From assembly GCA_014898415.1 (NCBI GenBank), contig RCTD01000002.1:2604001-2668000 (forward strand): a stretch of 64,000 nt of DNA, written 5' to 3'. How positions within the stretch are numbered: position 1 is the first letter of the stretch; each line of letters opens with the position of its first letter. Under the pieces are notes generated by a model, which ran no database searches, was not told the origin of the DNA, and worked only from the letters and a program-made list of their open reading frames with translations. Below are positions 43,906 to 54,646 of the stretch, one piece after another. Both the position numbers and the translations under genes were made by a program. This stretch comes from Stromatinia cepivora. Its lineage: Eukaryota; Ascomycota; Leotiomycetes; Helotiales; Sclerotiniaceae.

Positions 43906-45704
43906 TCATAGAGGTGGAGCTATTGCTTTCCCACCTTCAACTATAGTCTGTTCATCGATTCGCTTCTCTATATCTCCGTACTCAAGGCGTTTGTAAGTTA
44001 CTATCTTCGCTTCGTTCATATCGATTTCGAAAAGACGAATTCGGCGATGATATCCGCCGTATCCCCCATAACCTCCAAATCCTGCACCTCCACCATAACA
44101 CATCCAAAGAGCGGGACTTTCGTCCTCTTTTCGAGAAAGAGAACAGTATTCATTTGCATGGTCACTATATCCGGTCAAGGGAGTTAAAAAAAAGTGTGGG
44201 GAAATAAGTACTTACTGTCCGCAACTAACCATTACGACACCCTGTTCTACAAGAGCATCTCGGAAACCAGAATTAAAACCTGGTGCAGTAACCCCTTCGC
44301 GCCATGCGCCCTCTTTATAAAGGGTGTCATCCCTATATTCAGGTAATGGTATATGAATAAAGGCAAGATCCATATGAATATGGGAATACCCTTCATGTGC
44401 TTTTTTCAGCCCTTCGGCAGTTTGTTTGAACCAATCTATCTGGTTCTTTTTCAGCCAATCATACCCTTTAAATGATCTCTCATCTGGTGAATATGAATGG
44501 GTATCTAGTAAGTAGATTGTCAGAGCAGAATGCTTCGAGCCACCCTGTGCGAGGACTTCAACGATATAGTTTCCTACTCCTTCGATGTCTTCTGGCCCGG
44601 CTTCAGATAATGAGTACGGAAGAGACTCGATTAATGCCATTTGTTGATCTCTAGGTAAAGACCCTTCATCATCATGATTACCAAATATCGTCGCAAATGG
44701 AATTTTACGCTTAATGAATAACTCTGCATATTTGAAGATAGCCTGATTTTGTTAGATGGCAAAGCGTAAAGCAGTAAAACTCAAAAGAGAAATTCTTACG
44801 CTCTGTGCATCCGGCGCTGTCTCTCCATTTAATTGATCACCACTAAGAATGATCAAATCCGGCTTTTCTTCATCAAGTAATCTTCCAACGAATTCTAACG
44901 TCCTAGGATCAGCCTCACACTTCCCACCATCCTCCGGCATTGCATCTCTACAATGTCCAGTCCCCGTACTCAAATGTAAATCTGCCGCTTGTAGGATCTT
45001 AAATTTCCCATTGTCCCTTATGCGAGGTGTTAGTTTGGTTAGCTTAATGAGTTTCCCTCTCCGTATGCTGAGTCTGGCTTCCTGCACTTCTCCAGAAGAA
45101 TCCAGTAATAATGGCGTGCCTTTCATTTCCCATCCATCCCTTGGATCTACAGCATCCGCACCAAACAATACATCCACAGAAGTAACCGCCTTATCAGAGT
45201 CACTCGCGTGGCGCTTTGCCGATCGTTTCAGCCATAATCCAGCGGGTCTCGATTCCCATCTCTCATCGCCTTCGCCTTTCGTAGCTGTCGCTGGATCCAA
45301 TCTCCCTACACTAACATCTATAACAACCTTATCTTCCGACGTAAGTTCCTCTTCTTTCTTCCTCTGCACATGCATATAAGCGCTATTGATCCAACCCTGT
45401 CCTAAATATAAGTCCTTCTCTATACGATGCCATTTTTCTGCATCGAGCTTGCAGCTTGTGAATAGATTGATTTTGGAACATTTCGTGACAGTAATATCTG
45501 TAATTACTACGCCCGGATGATGTGCCGGCATATAATCATGAAGTGCAGTAGGGAGGACTCGATATCGATTGTCCAGGAACCATAGGACGATGATGGTAAA
45601 TAGAGCAAGAGCACCAAGCTGTGTTGCGGTACGAACCTACTCGGAGATCGGTAAGTAGGGAAAGGAAGACATGGGAGAGCTATACCCACAATTCTTCTCG
45701 TCAT
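43906..45704 (-). CDS. DCR2: Dcr2-like calcineurin-type metallophosphoesterase
   Basis: Four exons on the minus strand: 45690-45704 (five codons), 44800-45636, 44216-44742 and 43906-44164. Introns are 53, 57 and 51 nt; phases agree, giving 545 residues. The N-terminus (MTRRIVRTATQLGALALFTI, then IVLWFLDN) is a signal anchor. The metallophosphatase motifs run in order: AADLHLSTG (DxH), ILSGDQLNGE (GD), FGNHDDEGS (GNHD) and SCGHDH (GHDH). A Gly/Tyr-rich loop (YGGGAGFGGYGGYGGY) follows the last metal motif. In yeast, Dcr2 dephosphorylates Sic1 and acts on Ire1 in the unfolded-protein response; in this species the substrate is unknown. The very small first exon with a GTGGGT donor is the least certain part. 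Confidence 0.87.
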
Positions 45705-46185
45705 CTTGACAAACTGTAGCTCGATTGAGCTATTTGCAAACAGCTTCTGGCTCACGCAGTCGTCAAGCTTGGCTGAAAGGAATGAAATTGGTTATCCCAT
45801 CCGTGAGATTTGATAGAACATTTCAATTTTACTATTCAGGTTTCTCATTTACAAGACTCAAGCATGTAAAAAATTGGGGGGGGGTTAAAGAAATGGTGGA
45901 GAGAGTTTAAAGATTTGCATCGTTGGATTCATCTCCGTTACTTCATGGTAAGTTCTTTGATGGCAGATCTGGGGTATAAATGACGCTAACCATTTGAGCA
46001 CTAGCGCCAGATACCCCTGATACACCGTCTTCCACGATTACTCCTTTGATATGGGACGAAAGGCATGGGAAACATGAGGGGCTGTTCCATAGTAACGTTG
46101 AAAACGAGGATTTTAAGGAGTAGAATTCTATTTTTGCTACATATGTATTGGTACAACAGTACAAAGAGAACTTCATATTATAAAT
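45705..46185. other. intergenic region
   Basis: It lies between the DCR2-like promoter and the 3' end of the next minus-strand gene. No gene seen. Confidence 0.5.
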
Positions 46186-48068
46186 TTATACTTTCATATC
46201 CATTTTCTTCCAAACTCCAACAAATCCTCCACCTGTTATCCTGTCTCCAACCTTAGGCCTGCAGATCATTTCCCATCCTGTCATATCTGTGAGACCGCCC
46301 ACTTCTTCTGTGTTTGCTTGTACAGTAACATTTTCGGACTCAGATGTTTCCACATCTTCTTCATTCGGTTCGGATTGGTTTTCCATACTCGCGGATGACT
46401 CAATTTTCCCCTTCCCCCCCTTATCTTTCGAAATCCTAGAGAGAAACTCGTCAACAACGGAGGCTGTTTTGGCCTTGTCTTCTTCCGCCATTCTTTTATC
46501 GTTGGCTTTCTTCTCGGCTTTGATCAATGCTCGTGGCTTTACTGATCTAACCTCCCATTCTCGTCCTCCAGTACTAAGTTGCGATCCCAACTCTAATACC
46601 TTATCCAAAACAAAAGGCAATTTCTTCCCTTTCACGGTTTCCAGGCACTTCATATGTTGCGTAATGCTAGGGCACCATGTAATCAAACGCCCATCAGGTT
46701 TAAGACATTTGCCGACAATTTCCATTTCGTCTTGAATAGCCGGTATATCTAAGATAGCGTGATCGATGAAGACATCCTTGGTCTCTTCTAATCGTTTTGA
46801 AAGATAACCATGAATACTACCAACATGAAAATCGATGTGTGGAAAATAAGCTCCATGACGGTAATTTCTGACAGTTCTTTGCGCATGCCTCGAGTGATTT
46901 TCGTCCGAATCTAGGGAATGAATCACAGCTCGTCGCTGCGAACGCCATTCATTATATAGCTCAGTCATCTTATCATTTCTCTCACCGAATTTACCGCCAT
47001 ATCTGTAGATATCATCATCTGCGGTAATCTTGCCCTTTGTTTTGGGAAGCTTTGGTATTGGTGGAGCCCTTTTGTTCGCCCCATGAATTGCTCGTGCAAG
47101 ATGCAATGTTAGCGAACCGGCACCAGTGCCAGCCTCAAAAATCTCTAGTTTTTTATCATCATGCTTCACGGGGTCCCAGTCCTCTAATCTTTCCGCATCA
47201 GTAAGTTCCGTGGATCCCACTGGAAGCTCCTTGAACTCCTCCAAGAGGTCACCCTCCTCGGAAATGTTCTCGAATTCCGAATTCCCACTCTCCGGAGATG
47301 TGGCCGACTTCAAACTATCACTCTCTTCGGTCTCGCTTTCCTCAGGAGTTATTTCTGACTCCAAACTATCACTCTCTTCGGCCTCGCTTTCCTCAGGAGT
47401 TATTGCTGACTTCAAACTATCATTCTCTTCGGCCTCGCTTTCCTCGGGAGTTATCGCTGTCTCCAAACTCTCTCCGTCTTCTGAGACAACGGGTTCTTCA
47501 AGCGGTCTATTGGGACGGAGTATTTCTCTCTCTTCAGCGATTTCAGATTGAGAAGATGGTACTGCCACAAAATTGATGTCCAATAAGGAAACAATCAAAC
47601 TTGCATCTGGAGAATAGATCTGTTCGAAAGGTTAACATATGCAATACGATTTTCGGCACGAGTAACTTACAGGTGTAACAATTCTCGGAGCATTATCACA
47701 ATATTCCCCAAGTGTAGGTTCATAGATTCGGAATAAAGCCCTTCTACCACCAGCCACTACAGATCTGTATGGTTTTCCAATAACATCGTCTGCCTTGACT
47801 TTTCTGTGATCTCTAAATACAAGAGAATCACCATGTTTCACAGGCTTTGACAAAGTAGGCATAGACTTTGGATTTGTCTCCGGCTTCAACAAAATAACAT
47901 CATTGACTTTATCAAAATTAGTAAAGCTGTGAGAACTGAGTGAGTGAGTGAGATTTTACCTCTGACTAATCTCTGAGTAAAATGGCGACGACGACATGAT
48001 GAGCTCAATGGTTGAGAAGGATTTACCCTTCTTGCACCAGAAAATATGATGCGTTGAATTGTTGACAT
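46186..48068 (-). CDS. TRM61-type tRNA (adenine-58-N1) methyltransferase, likely mitochondrial
   Basis: Three exons: 47960-48068, 47671-47906 and 46186-47619; introns are 53 and 51 nt, giving 592 residues. The GCD14/TRM61 features are GDSLVFRD (N-domain), GGRRALFRIYEPTLGEYC, the SAM motif IFEAGTGAGSLTLHLA, DHAILDIP (catalytic Asp region) and LKPDGRLITWCPSI. The N-terminus (about residues 1-36; Arg/Ser-rich, no acids) looks like a mitochondrial presequence, so it may make m1A58 in mitochondrial tRNA, like animal TRMT61B. An unusual acidic insert of about 100 residues between the N-domain and motif I contains four copies of a 20-residue repeat of the type SLKSAITPEESEAEE. The gene is divergent from the lipase at 48299, 230 bp away. 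Confidence 0.8.
47300..47475. repeat. 60-bp coding minisatellite in the TRM61-type gene
   Basis: Units of about 60 bp containing TCTTCGG(C/T)CTCGCTTTCCTC recur at about 47320, 47380 and 47440. They encode the acidic 20-residue repeat. A 20-codon period keeps the frame whatever the copy number. Confidence 0.85.
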
Positions 48069-48298
48069 TGTGATTGTCGAATAATTTGATTTTCAATATT
48101 GAGACCTTTCTTTTCACATGTAACTCTAAAAACTTCAAATATTTAACACGCTAGCGGCCGCAGATTTACAGGGGTTCAATTATCAGCTCAACTGAAAGCC
48201 GAGGGAAACTAGGAACATCTCACTTCATCTCAACAACAATATCATTGAATTTATTCCAAATCTATTATTGAATTTGGTATCTCACACAACCATCCATT
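48069..48298. promoter_or_regulatory. 230-bp bidirectional promoter region
   Basis: Lies between the start codons of the TRM61-type gene (minus) and the lipase (plus). It contains a NotI-like GCGGCCGC stretch at 48154-48161 in otherwise AT-rich sequence. Both transcripts must start within it. Confidence 0.6.
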
Positions 48299-49281
48299 AT
48301 GCATACAGAAATCGAAGGAACACATAAAATTGGTTCCCAATCCCTCTACACCAAAACCTGGAAAGTCAGTCAACCCCATCAACCCCTCCCTCCCTCAGCT
48401 CATTCTTCAATATAAACTAACCCAAACTTCAGCCCGATGCACCTCCCAAAGCCACACTAATTTTCATCCATGGCTTTTCCGATCACATAAACCGCTACTA
48501 TAATCTCTTTCCCACGCTTGCCTCCCGCAGAATCGAAGTACGCGCTTTCGACCAACGAGGTTGGGGCCGCAGCGTCACAAAACCTTCCGAGAAAGGTCTT
48601 ACAGGACCAACCTCTCTCGTAATATCCGATATCGTTTCATTCATCAAAGCACAATTACCTTCTCCCGTTCCCATATTCCTAATGGGTCATTCGATGGGTG
48701 GAGGCGAGGTGATTACTTTGGCTAGTGATCCCCAGTATGCGGATCTGATGGATAGTATACGAGGATTTCTTTTGGAGGCTCCATTCATTGCATTTCCGAA
48801 AGGCTTTGAACCGAGCTTCCTAACGGTTTTCTTTGGACGATTGGCAGGTAAATTCCTGCCGAATAGACACATGGTTAATAGACTTCCACCTGAGAATCTT
48901 ACCAGAGATCCGGAGGTTATAAAATCGATAGATGAGGATACCTTAATGCATAATACGGGAACGCTTGAGGGGCTTGCGGGAATGTTGGATAGAACTGCTG
49001 CGATGAATCAAGGGAAAACGAAGTTAAATCCCGGTGTTAGGAGTTTGTGGTTGGGACATGGGACAGCGGATAAAGGGACAAGTTTTGAGGGGAGTGAGAA
49101 GTGGTTTAATCAACAGACGGGTTTGAAGGATAAGGAGTTTAAGAGGTATGAGGGATGGTATCATCAGTTGCATGCGGATTTGCCTGATAATCGCGATATT
49201 TTTGCTCAGGATGTTGGGGATTGGATTTTGGCTAGATGTGATGGGGAGGAAGGAAGTAAAGTGGGACAATCGAAGTTGTGA
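48299..49281 (+). CDS. YJU3: monoacylglycerol lipase (alpha/beta hydrolase)
   Basis: Exons 48299-48364 and 48433-49281 give 304 residues; the 68-nt intron has GTCAGT and TTCAG, phase 0. It is related to yeast Yju3 and animal MGLL, which split monoacylglycerol to glycerol and fatty acid on lipid droplets and membranes. Motifs: IFIHGFSDH (oxyanion region, about 32-40), LMGHSMGGGE (nucleophile Ser109), HGTADKGTS (Asp235) and YHQLHADLP (His269). The length matches the family (about 300). The exon 2 frame opens directly at the acceptor, and exon 1 supplies the expected N-terminal beta strand. Confidence 0.88.
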
Positions 49282-49385
49282 TTCATGACATTTTAATGAA
49301 CAGGAATTGGCGTTGTTTAGAGACTAGAAGACGTTACAATACCGTGCAATAGTTCTAATTTGAGTTGATTTTATCTGTTATTATT

Positions 49386-50711
49386 TTAACGTTTACGAAA
49401 CGCTTCAAAATTCCCCTTTGGTTTAGAGTCGGCAATATTGATCGGCTTGAAGTTGGTCTTCTTCGCTCTCTGCACCTTTTCAGGATTTCCTTCATCAGGC
49501 ATCCCCTCATACGTAGCAACATAACCTTGCAACTTCCACAACCTCATCTGCATCTCTTTCGTAGCATTCTTGTGTTTGACAACCAAAATCTGGTTCCCAA
49601 AAATCCGATTCCCTTCCCTCATCTTCCGAATCCAGTGTTTTCCCATCATCGTTCTTAGATTAAACACCGGCACAACTTTTCTTCCCCCGGGTCCGATTCT
49701 CTTGGTTTCGAATTCTCCGGGTGGGATTTCTTGCTGATATTCCTGTTCCTGTCCCGGCTGTTCTTCTCCCGAAACAATCTTCTGTCCCATCCACAACACA
49801 CACCCAACCTGCTCACTATATTCCACTCTTCCCCAACTGTCACATTTGTGTATATATCGATTATCCCTACGACACAAATACTCCAACAATTCCACCGTTC
49901 TTCTCCTCATTAATTCCAGCAAAAAGGTATCCATATCTGATCTCCAAACCGAATGCAACGCAACGTGTTTCCTCGCAACACTTTTCGCATTTACGATGCC
50001 GAATTTTTTGTAAATCCCTGTGTATCCGGAGCCTTTTTTGAAAAATGATTGGAAGAGTGGTTGGCGCATGGCTACGTAGGTGGTAGATCCTAGAGAAGGA
50101 TTATGGAGGGAGGACTCTTTTTCGGAGGAGGATTTGAGGCTGGAGGAATGGGAGGATAGACTCCGAGGAACGTGCCATGGGTCAGATGTGGTTGGATGCG
50201 CCATTAGGGTGAAGTCTTGGAGGAAGAAACTGGGGAGGGAGAGCTGCGTTGCGGAACATTGACGGACGGGGGTTGCGAGGGCAAGAGCTTGGGGTATGGT
50301 TAGTTATTCAGTAGTAGAAAGAATTGGAGTATCCATACCGTAAGGGTTTTTAGCAAGTTGCTCTTGGAAAGGTGTTCGCTCTTCTTTGCTGGGTTGTGGT
50401 TTGGGAGCTGAATGCCTATTTCGGGCTTCGTGAAATGAGGGATCCATTAGTGGTGAGAGAGGCAGTTCACGTTGCTTGATCTTTTGTCCCAATCCATTCT
50501 TTTCACCCATTTCTCCGTCTATATTCGTGGTTTGTGTGCCATTGGTCTTCTCCTGTAGATTCAGGTCGTTTGTGGTAGCAGAGCTCGAAGAAACATTCCC
50601 GAGGTCGTTGGCATTCGCAATTGTTTTCGAAGCCGATGTTGAATAATTCCAATTAGAGTATTTCAAGTACCTTCCAGCACTTCTGCCATGAAATATTCTG
50701 CATCCCCTCAT
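49386..50711 (-). CDS. conserved fungal mitochondrial protein of unknown function
   Basis: Exons 50339-50711 and 49386-50287 give 424 residues; the 51-nt intron joins in phase 1. The open frame begins with GTG at 50723; ATG 50711 gives MRGCRIFHGRSAGRYLKYSN, a good mitochondrial presequence. After a disordered Ser/Asn/Thr-rich region comes the conserved part: NPYALALATPVRQCSATQ, LPSFFLQDF, MAHPTTSDPWHVPRSL, then KGSGYTGIYKKFG and a C-terminal basic RNA-binding-like stretch. I associate the NPYALALATP...LPSFFLQDF wording with a conserved fungal hypothetical family but cannot name a function. It is divergent from ClpP with 185 bp between starts, so joint control and a shared mitochondrial role are plausible. 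Confidence 0.75.
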
Positions 50712-50896
50712 ACCACATATCACTCTCGTCTGCGCCCGAAAAAAAGTTGGCGGGGTATCAATTGAAGAATGTTCGACAAAATAAAATCAATCAAAGCTCA
50801 AGCGAAAACGCGATGATCGCGTCTCCCAACCCCAAGCTTCACCCCACCACTCACAAATATCACTTCACATCATAGCAAGATCAACCATAATTTACA
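50712..50896. promoter_or_regulatory. 185-bp bidirectional promoter between two mitochondrial genes
   Basis: Lies between ATG 50711 (minus) and the ClpP ATG at 50897 (plus). It includes the GC-rich AAAACGCGATGATCGCG near 50803, a palindrome-like element (CGCGATGATCGCG). Confidence 0.65.
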
Positions 50897-51791
50897 ATGC
50901 TCGCAACACGAGTATTTCGATCGCATGCAGCGCGCAAAGCTCTCTTTGCAGGAATTAGATCCATATCTTCATTACCATCGCGATCCGAACCTAATAAATC
51001 ATGGACTCCCGTACCATATATCACAGAGACGATTGTGAGCAGGATATAGAAACCCTATGAATTTGCGAATATGTGCTAATGAGATAGGGAGGTGGATGGC
51101 GCACTTGTATGTATATTTATGGGGGATTGATTTGGAAGTTACTAGTGACTGACGAGATGAGGATCAGCGGATATATTTTCTAAACTTTTACAAGTATGTT
51201 CAGACTTCCCTTCGATTTATTGATAGCTTGTTAGGATATACTGATACAAAATAGGAGAGAATCATTTGTCTAAATGGCGAAGTAGACTCCTCGCTTTCAG
51301 CAGCAGTCGTAGCCCAACTCCTCTATCTCGAATCCGACGCTCCAGAAAAAGCCATAACCCTCTACATCAACTCCCCAGGCGGCTCCGTCACCGCCGGTCT
51401 CGCCATTTACGATACAATGACCTATATAAAATCTCCAGTATCGACCGTCTGCGTTGGGCAAGCCGCATCTATGGGTTCTCTTCTTCTCTGTGGCGGAGAA
51501 CCAGGGAAGAGATTCTGCTTACCGCATAGTTCAATCATGATACATCAACCCAGCGGAGGATATTCAGGACAAGCTACGGATATTGCGATTCATGCGACGG
51601 AGATTTTGAGGGTGAGGAAAAGCTTGAATGAAATTTACAAGAGGCATTTGACGAAGGAACATAGTTTGGAAGAGATTGAGAGGATGATGGAGAGAGATAA
51701 GTTTTTGAGTGCCCAGGAGGCGTTGGACATGGGGATTGTGGATGAGATTCTTGATAGGAGGGAGCCGGCGGGGAAGAATGAGGATAGTTAG
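50897..51791 (+). CDS. clpP: mitochondrial ClpP protease subunit
   Basis: Four exons: 50897-51034, 51088-51106 (19 nt), 51168-51193 (26 nt) and 51255-51791; introns are 53, 61 and 61 nt. The joined frame gives 239 residues. ClpP assembles as a double heptamer in the mitochondrial matrix and degrades proteins fed by ClpX. The N-terminal 35 residues are an Arg-rich presequence. Then [49 protein letters not shown] with catalytic Ser133, MIHQPSGG with His158, and MERDKF with Asp near 209 give the full triad. The two tiny exons fall in the handle-proximal N-terminal segment. The length fits the family after removal of the presequence. Confidence 0.93.
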
Positions 51792-51993
51792 CGGTCGTAG
51801 TATTATGTGTAATTTGGAAGGGATATTTCGACGGGTTGGTTCTGTGATGTCCCATTAAATGAGAGCCCCGGCATCGAGACTTTGATTGTTACCTCAAAAT
51901 ATGCAAAATGCATGGCTCAATCATACCTTGGGACTTTTGGTGGCCTTATTGGAACCAGTGGAATATAAATCTCCAAGGTGTCCGCCCATGAAA

Positions 51994-52320
51994 TCATCGG
52001 ACAGCCATGGAATTTAGATCTAATGATACCGGAGCTTTTTGTTCAAGTGAAGCAATTGGTATTCCATATTTTAGAAAGACATCCTCAATAGATGTTCCCT
52101 TCACAAGATACCTTACAATTGTATGCTCTCTGTGAATATGATCATCAAACCCCGAATTATTAATCCCCAAAGAAAAGTCGTGGGATGCTAGCATGATCAG
52201 TCTGAAGTCTGTTAGTTCTGAAACAAGATTGTACTCTCTTTTCTCTTGTGGCAAGGACTCGCTTCCTTCACCAAGCAAAACGTATTTCAGTCCCTTGGCC
52301 TTGGCGCACAATCTCACATA
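51994..52320 (-). pseudogene. possible remnant or last exon of an unknown gene
   Basis: A 107-codon minus frame (to a stop at 51994) has coding-like composition (KGLKYVLLGEGSES, then ELTDFRLIMLASHDFS), but no ATG; its first codon is GTG. A possible upstream exon at about 52430-52520 ends at a GTAAGT donor after YPGTTYSGEFEE, but I could not connect the two with confidence. I do not recognise the family. It could be the 3' exon of a real gene or a relic. Confidence 0.3.
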
Positions 52321-53072
52321 TCTCTTGCTATCTCATCTCATAACTCCAATATCATTCCAAGAAAAACCAATTCCTCCACATATGATTGTCAACAGCGGTT
52401 TCGGCTATGTAGACCTTCAATGGTAACAACTTACTTCTTCAAATTCTCCAGAATATGTTGTGCCTGGGTACGGAAGTACAATGTTACTGAATGATTCGCA
52501 GTTGATACCGCGGTCCTTAATGTGTCAATGGTTGAATCATTGACTGGAGAGGATAGAACTATATCCTCATACTACTATACTGACAAGGATTGTCTCTAAA
52601 TTTATAGTCCAATGAAAATGGTCTTCGGTTTTTTATATGACTACCTGATAATAGGAAAGTTATTCGGTGAACGCCGCAGACCTTGGCAGCTAGTCTAGAA
52701 GAGCAGTATCCCAGGGAGAAAAGCCATAAAAGTAAGAGTAACAAGGCTCTTAATTGGAGAACTGAAAGTCTATCTACATCCTAGGTGTAATAAGCCCTCT
52801 TTTGATAAAATTTCTCAGGCATCTTTATAGAGTCCTGAATTATATCCGCCTGAAATGCAAAGCATTTCTACATCTTCCTGAATTCTGCCTCATGTGAACC
52901 ATGAAGCACATTGCCACACAGAACTAGAAGCAAAAGGAAGCAAAAAACCAACGATAACGAACGAAAACCCTCAGATCCAGAACTCGAAAGAATCTGCACC
53001 GCCTGACCCCGAGCCTACACTCTAATGCATTCTCCGAAGACCTACTAGTGTCAGCTCAAGTCATTGGATGGG
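52321..53072. other. intergenic region
   Basis: Apart from the possible exon at 52430-52520 described in the previous entry, nothing supported. Confidence 0.4.
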
Positions 53073-53612
53073 TCACATCGTAGAAGAACTTACTGTACCA
53101 AAATCCGTATTCTCCCAACCTCCAAAACCTCCACACTTATCATAGATTGTATTCATAAATCCCATACAATTACCAAAACCGACGACATAATTGCCTTTTC
53201 TATCAATGCGCCAGTTACCTAGAAGTTGTCAGGTTAGATTAGCAGAGAGCTGATTTGAGTTCCTTGCATTATGCTCGAATAATGAATAAACGTACCCCAG
53301 AAGTTCTGGTGTCCACCAGCTCCATCATCTAAATTATCAACGCGGATATTTTGAGAAGTGCCTTCAGTGACGGTGATTCCGATCATGCGGGAGCAGTGAG
53401 CTGCGGCAGCTGCGTTCCATGCATTGCGTGTCTGGAAAGCGCAGTATTCGCCGATCGAATCGTCTGCGTGGATTTTAGCGGATGGAATCGTTATATATTC
53501 AGAATGATTACTTACTAGACTTGTGGCAAGTGCCCTGGCGTGGCTCTAGAGGACTTCCCAAGACGGTAACCGCAAGGGTAATGAGAAGAATAATCTTCGC
53601 GAGGAAATGCAT
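53073..53612 (-). CDS. small secreted Cys-containing protein, 136 aa
   Basis: Three exons: 53516-53612, 53296-53463 and 53073-53218; introns are 52 and 77 nt, all GT..AG with matching phases. The N-terminus MHFLAKIILLITLAVTVLGS is a clear signal peptide; a following LEPRQ could be a processing site. The mature part has five Cys in widely spaced positions (GTC, EYC, AHC, GNC, DKC) and Gly/Asn/Trp-rich sequence near the end (CGGFGGWEN). An alternative third intron (GTAAGTTC...CACTAG) would end the protein after DFGT at a TAG at 53045-53047. Size, secretion and Cys suggest an apoplastic protein or effector candidate; no family recognised. Confidence 0.7.
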
Positions 53613-54646
53613 CTTGAGTGATGTTGGATTGTGGATTGTATGTGTTGAGTTTGTGGAATCGATTTTTGGGGTATTGTAGATGGAGGTATTGTGTTGTAGG
53701 TTCGTGAACTCTAGGAAAACTTGAATAAAGATCTTGAGATCCAGCACCTTGCTAGTTTCTTCGGCATATTCAATCATACTGTTACTGTATGGACAGATAG
53801 AAGGGAAGTGGAGAGGTTCGCATGTATTCGTTCAGATAGCTTGGTGAATACCGAAAAGTGCACCAGGTAATTAATAGTATATATCAGTGATACGGCGGCT
53901 AATACCAGGGTTGTTATATTAGTGACTGCATATGTAAAAACTATTGATATTCATTGCTGAGATATTGAATACTTCAACATTGTTGAATGCTATTGGGAAG
54001 ATATTCTAAACACTGAAATTTGATTAGGAGTAGACGTTTCACATCTATTTCAGCCCAAAATCTAATTTAGAATGGATATTCCAAATCTATCTCAGACTAG
54101 ATTCGAGTAAGCTGATCTGTATCCTGCCAGTAGTACCCAATATAAAATTACGTATTGAATTTTTTTCAACAAGATTCCATACGCACTGGCACTACTACAG
54201 TGCAAAGTTATTGAATTACGGAAATTACCATTGAATATATTATAAGTAGCTATAGATCAATGATCAGAGAACTATCCCTAGGTGAATACACAGATTCTAT
54301 TATAAAACCGAATATTTTTAATTTCATATTTAAAATTACATGTTCTTCAATAGAGGATAATCAATAAACGAGCCTTTATTAAATATTAAAAATTAGGTAC
54401 AGGAACGCCTTGAATTTTGATTGAACTAGGTAATATTGATTAGAGCGAGGAGAATTGACTATCTATCCACGCTGCTATATACAAGCTTGAAATCGATGGT
54501 TTAGTAATTTGGTGGGTGACCGTTAGCAAATCCGCTATTGTATGTCTATTTCCGAGTTTTTCTTTTGCTGAAGGGAAGAAGGAGATGGAAAGTGATGGTA
54601 TGATGTCGATAATGGGATGACGGGGATGCCAAGGATGATGGAAGAT
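53613..54646. other. AT-rich intergenic region
   Basis: No gene seen. The promoter of the secreted protein lies at its left end. 53870-54480 is AT-rich with short repeats of TCTATTTCAG/TCTATCTCAG at about 54042 and 54090. Confidence 0.5.
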
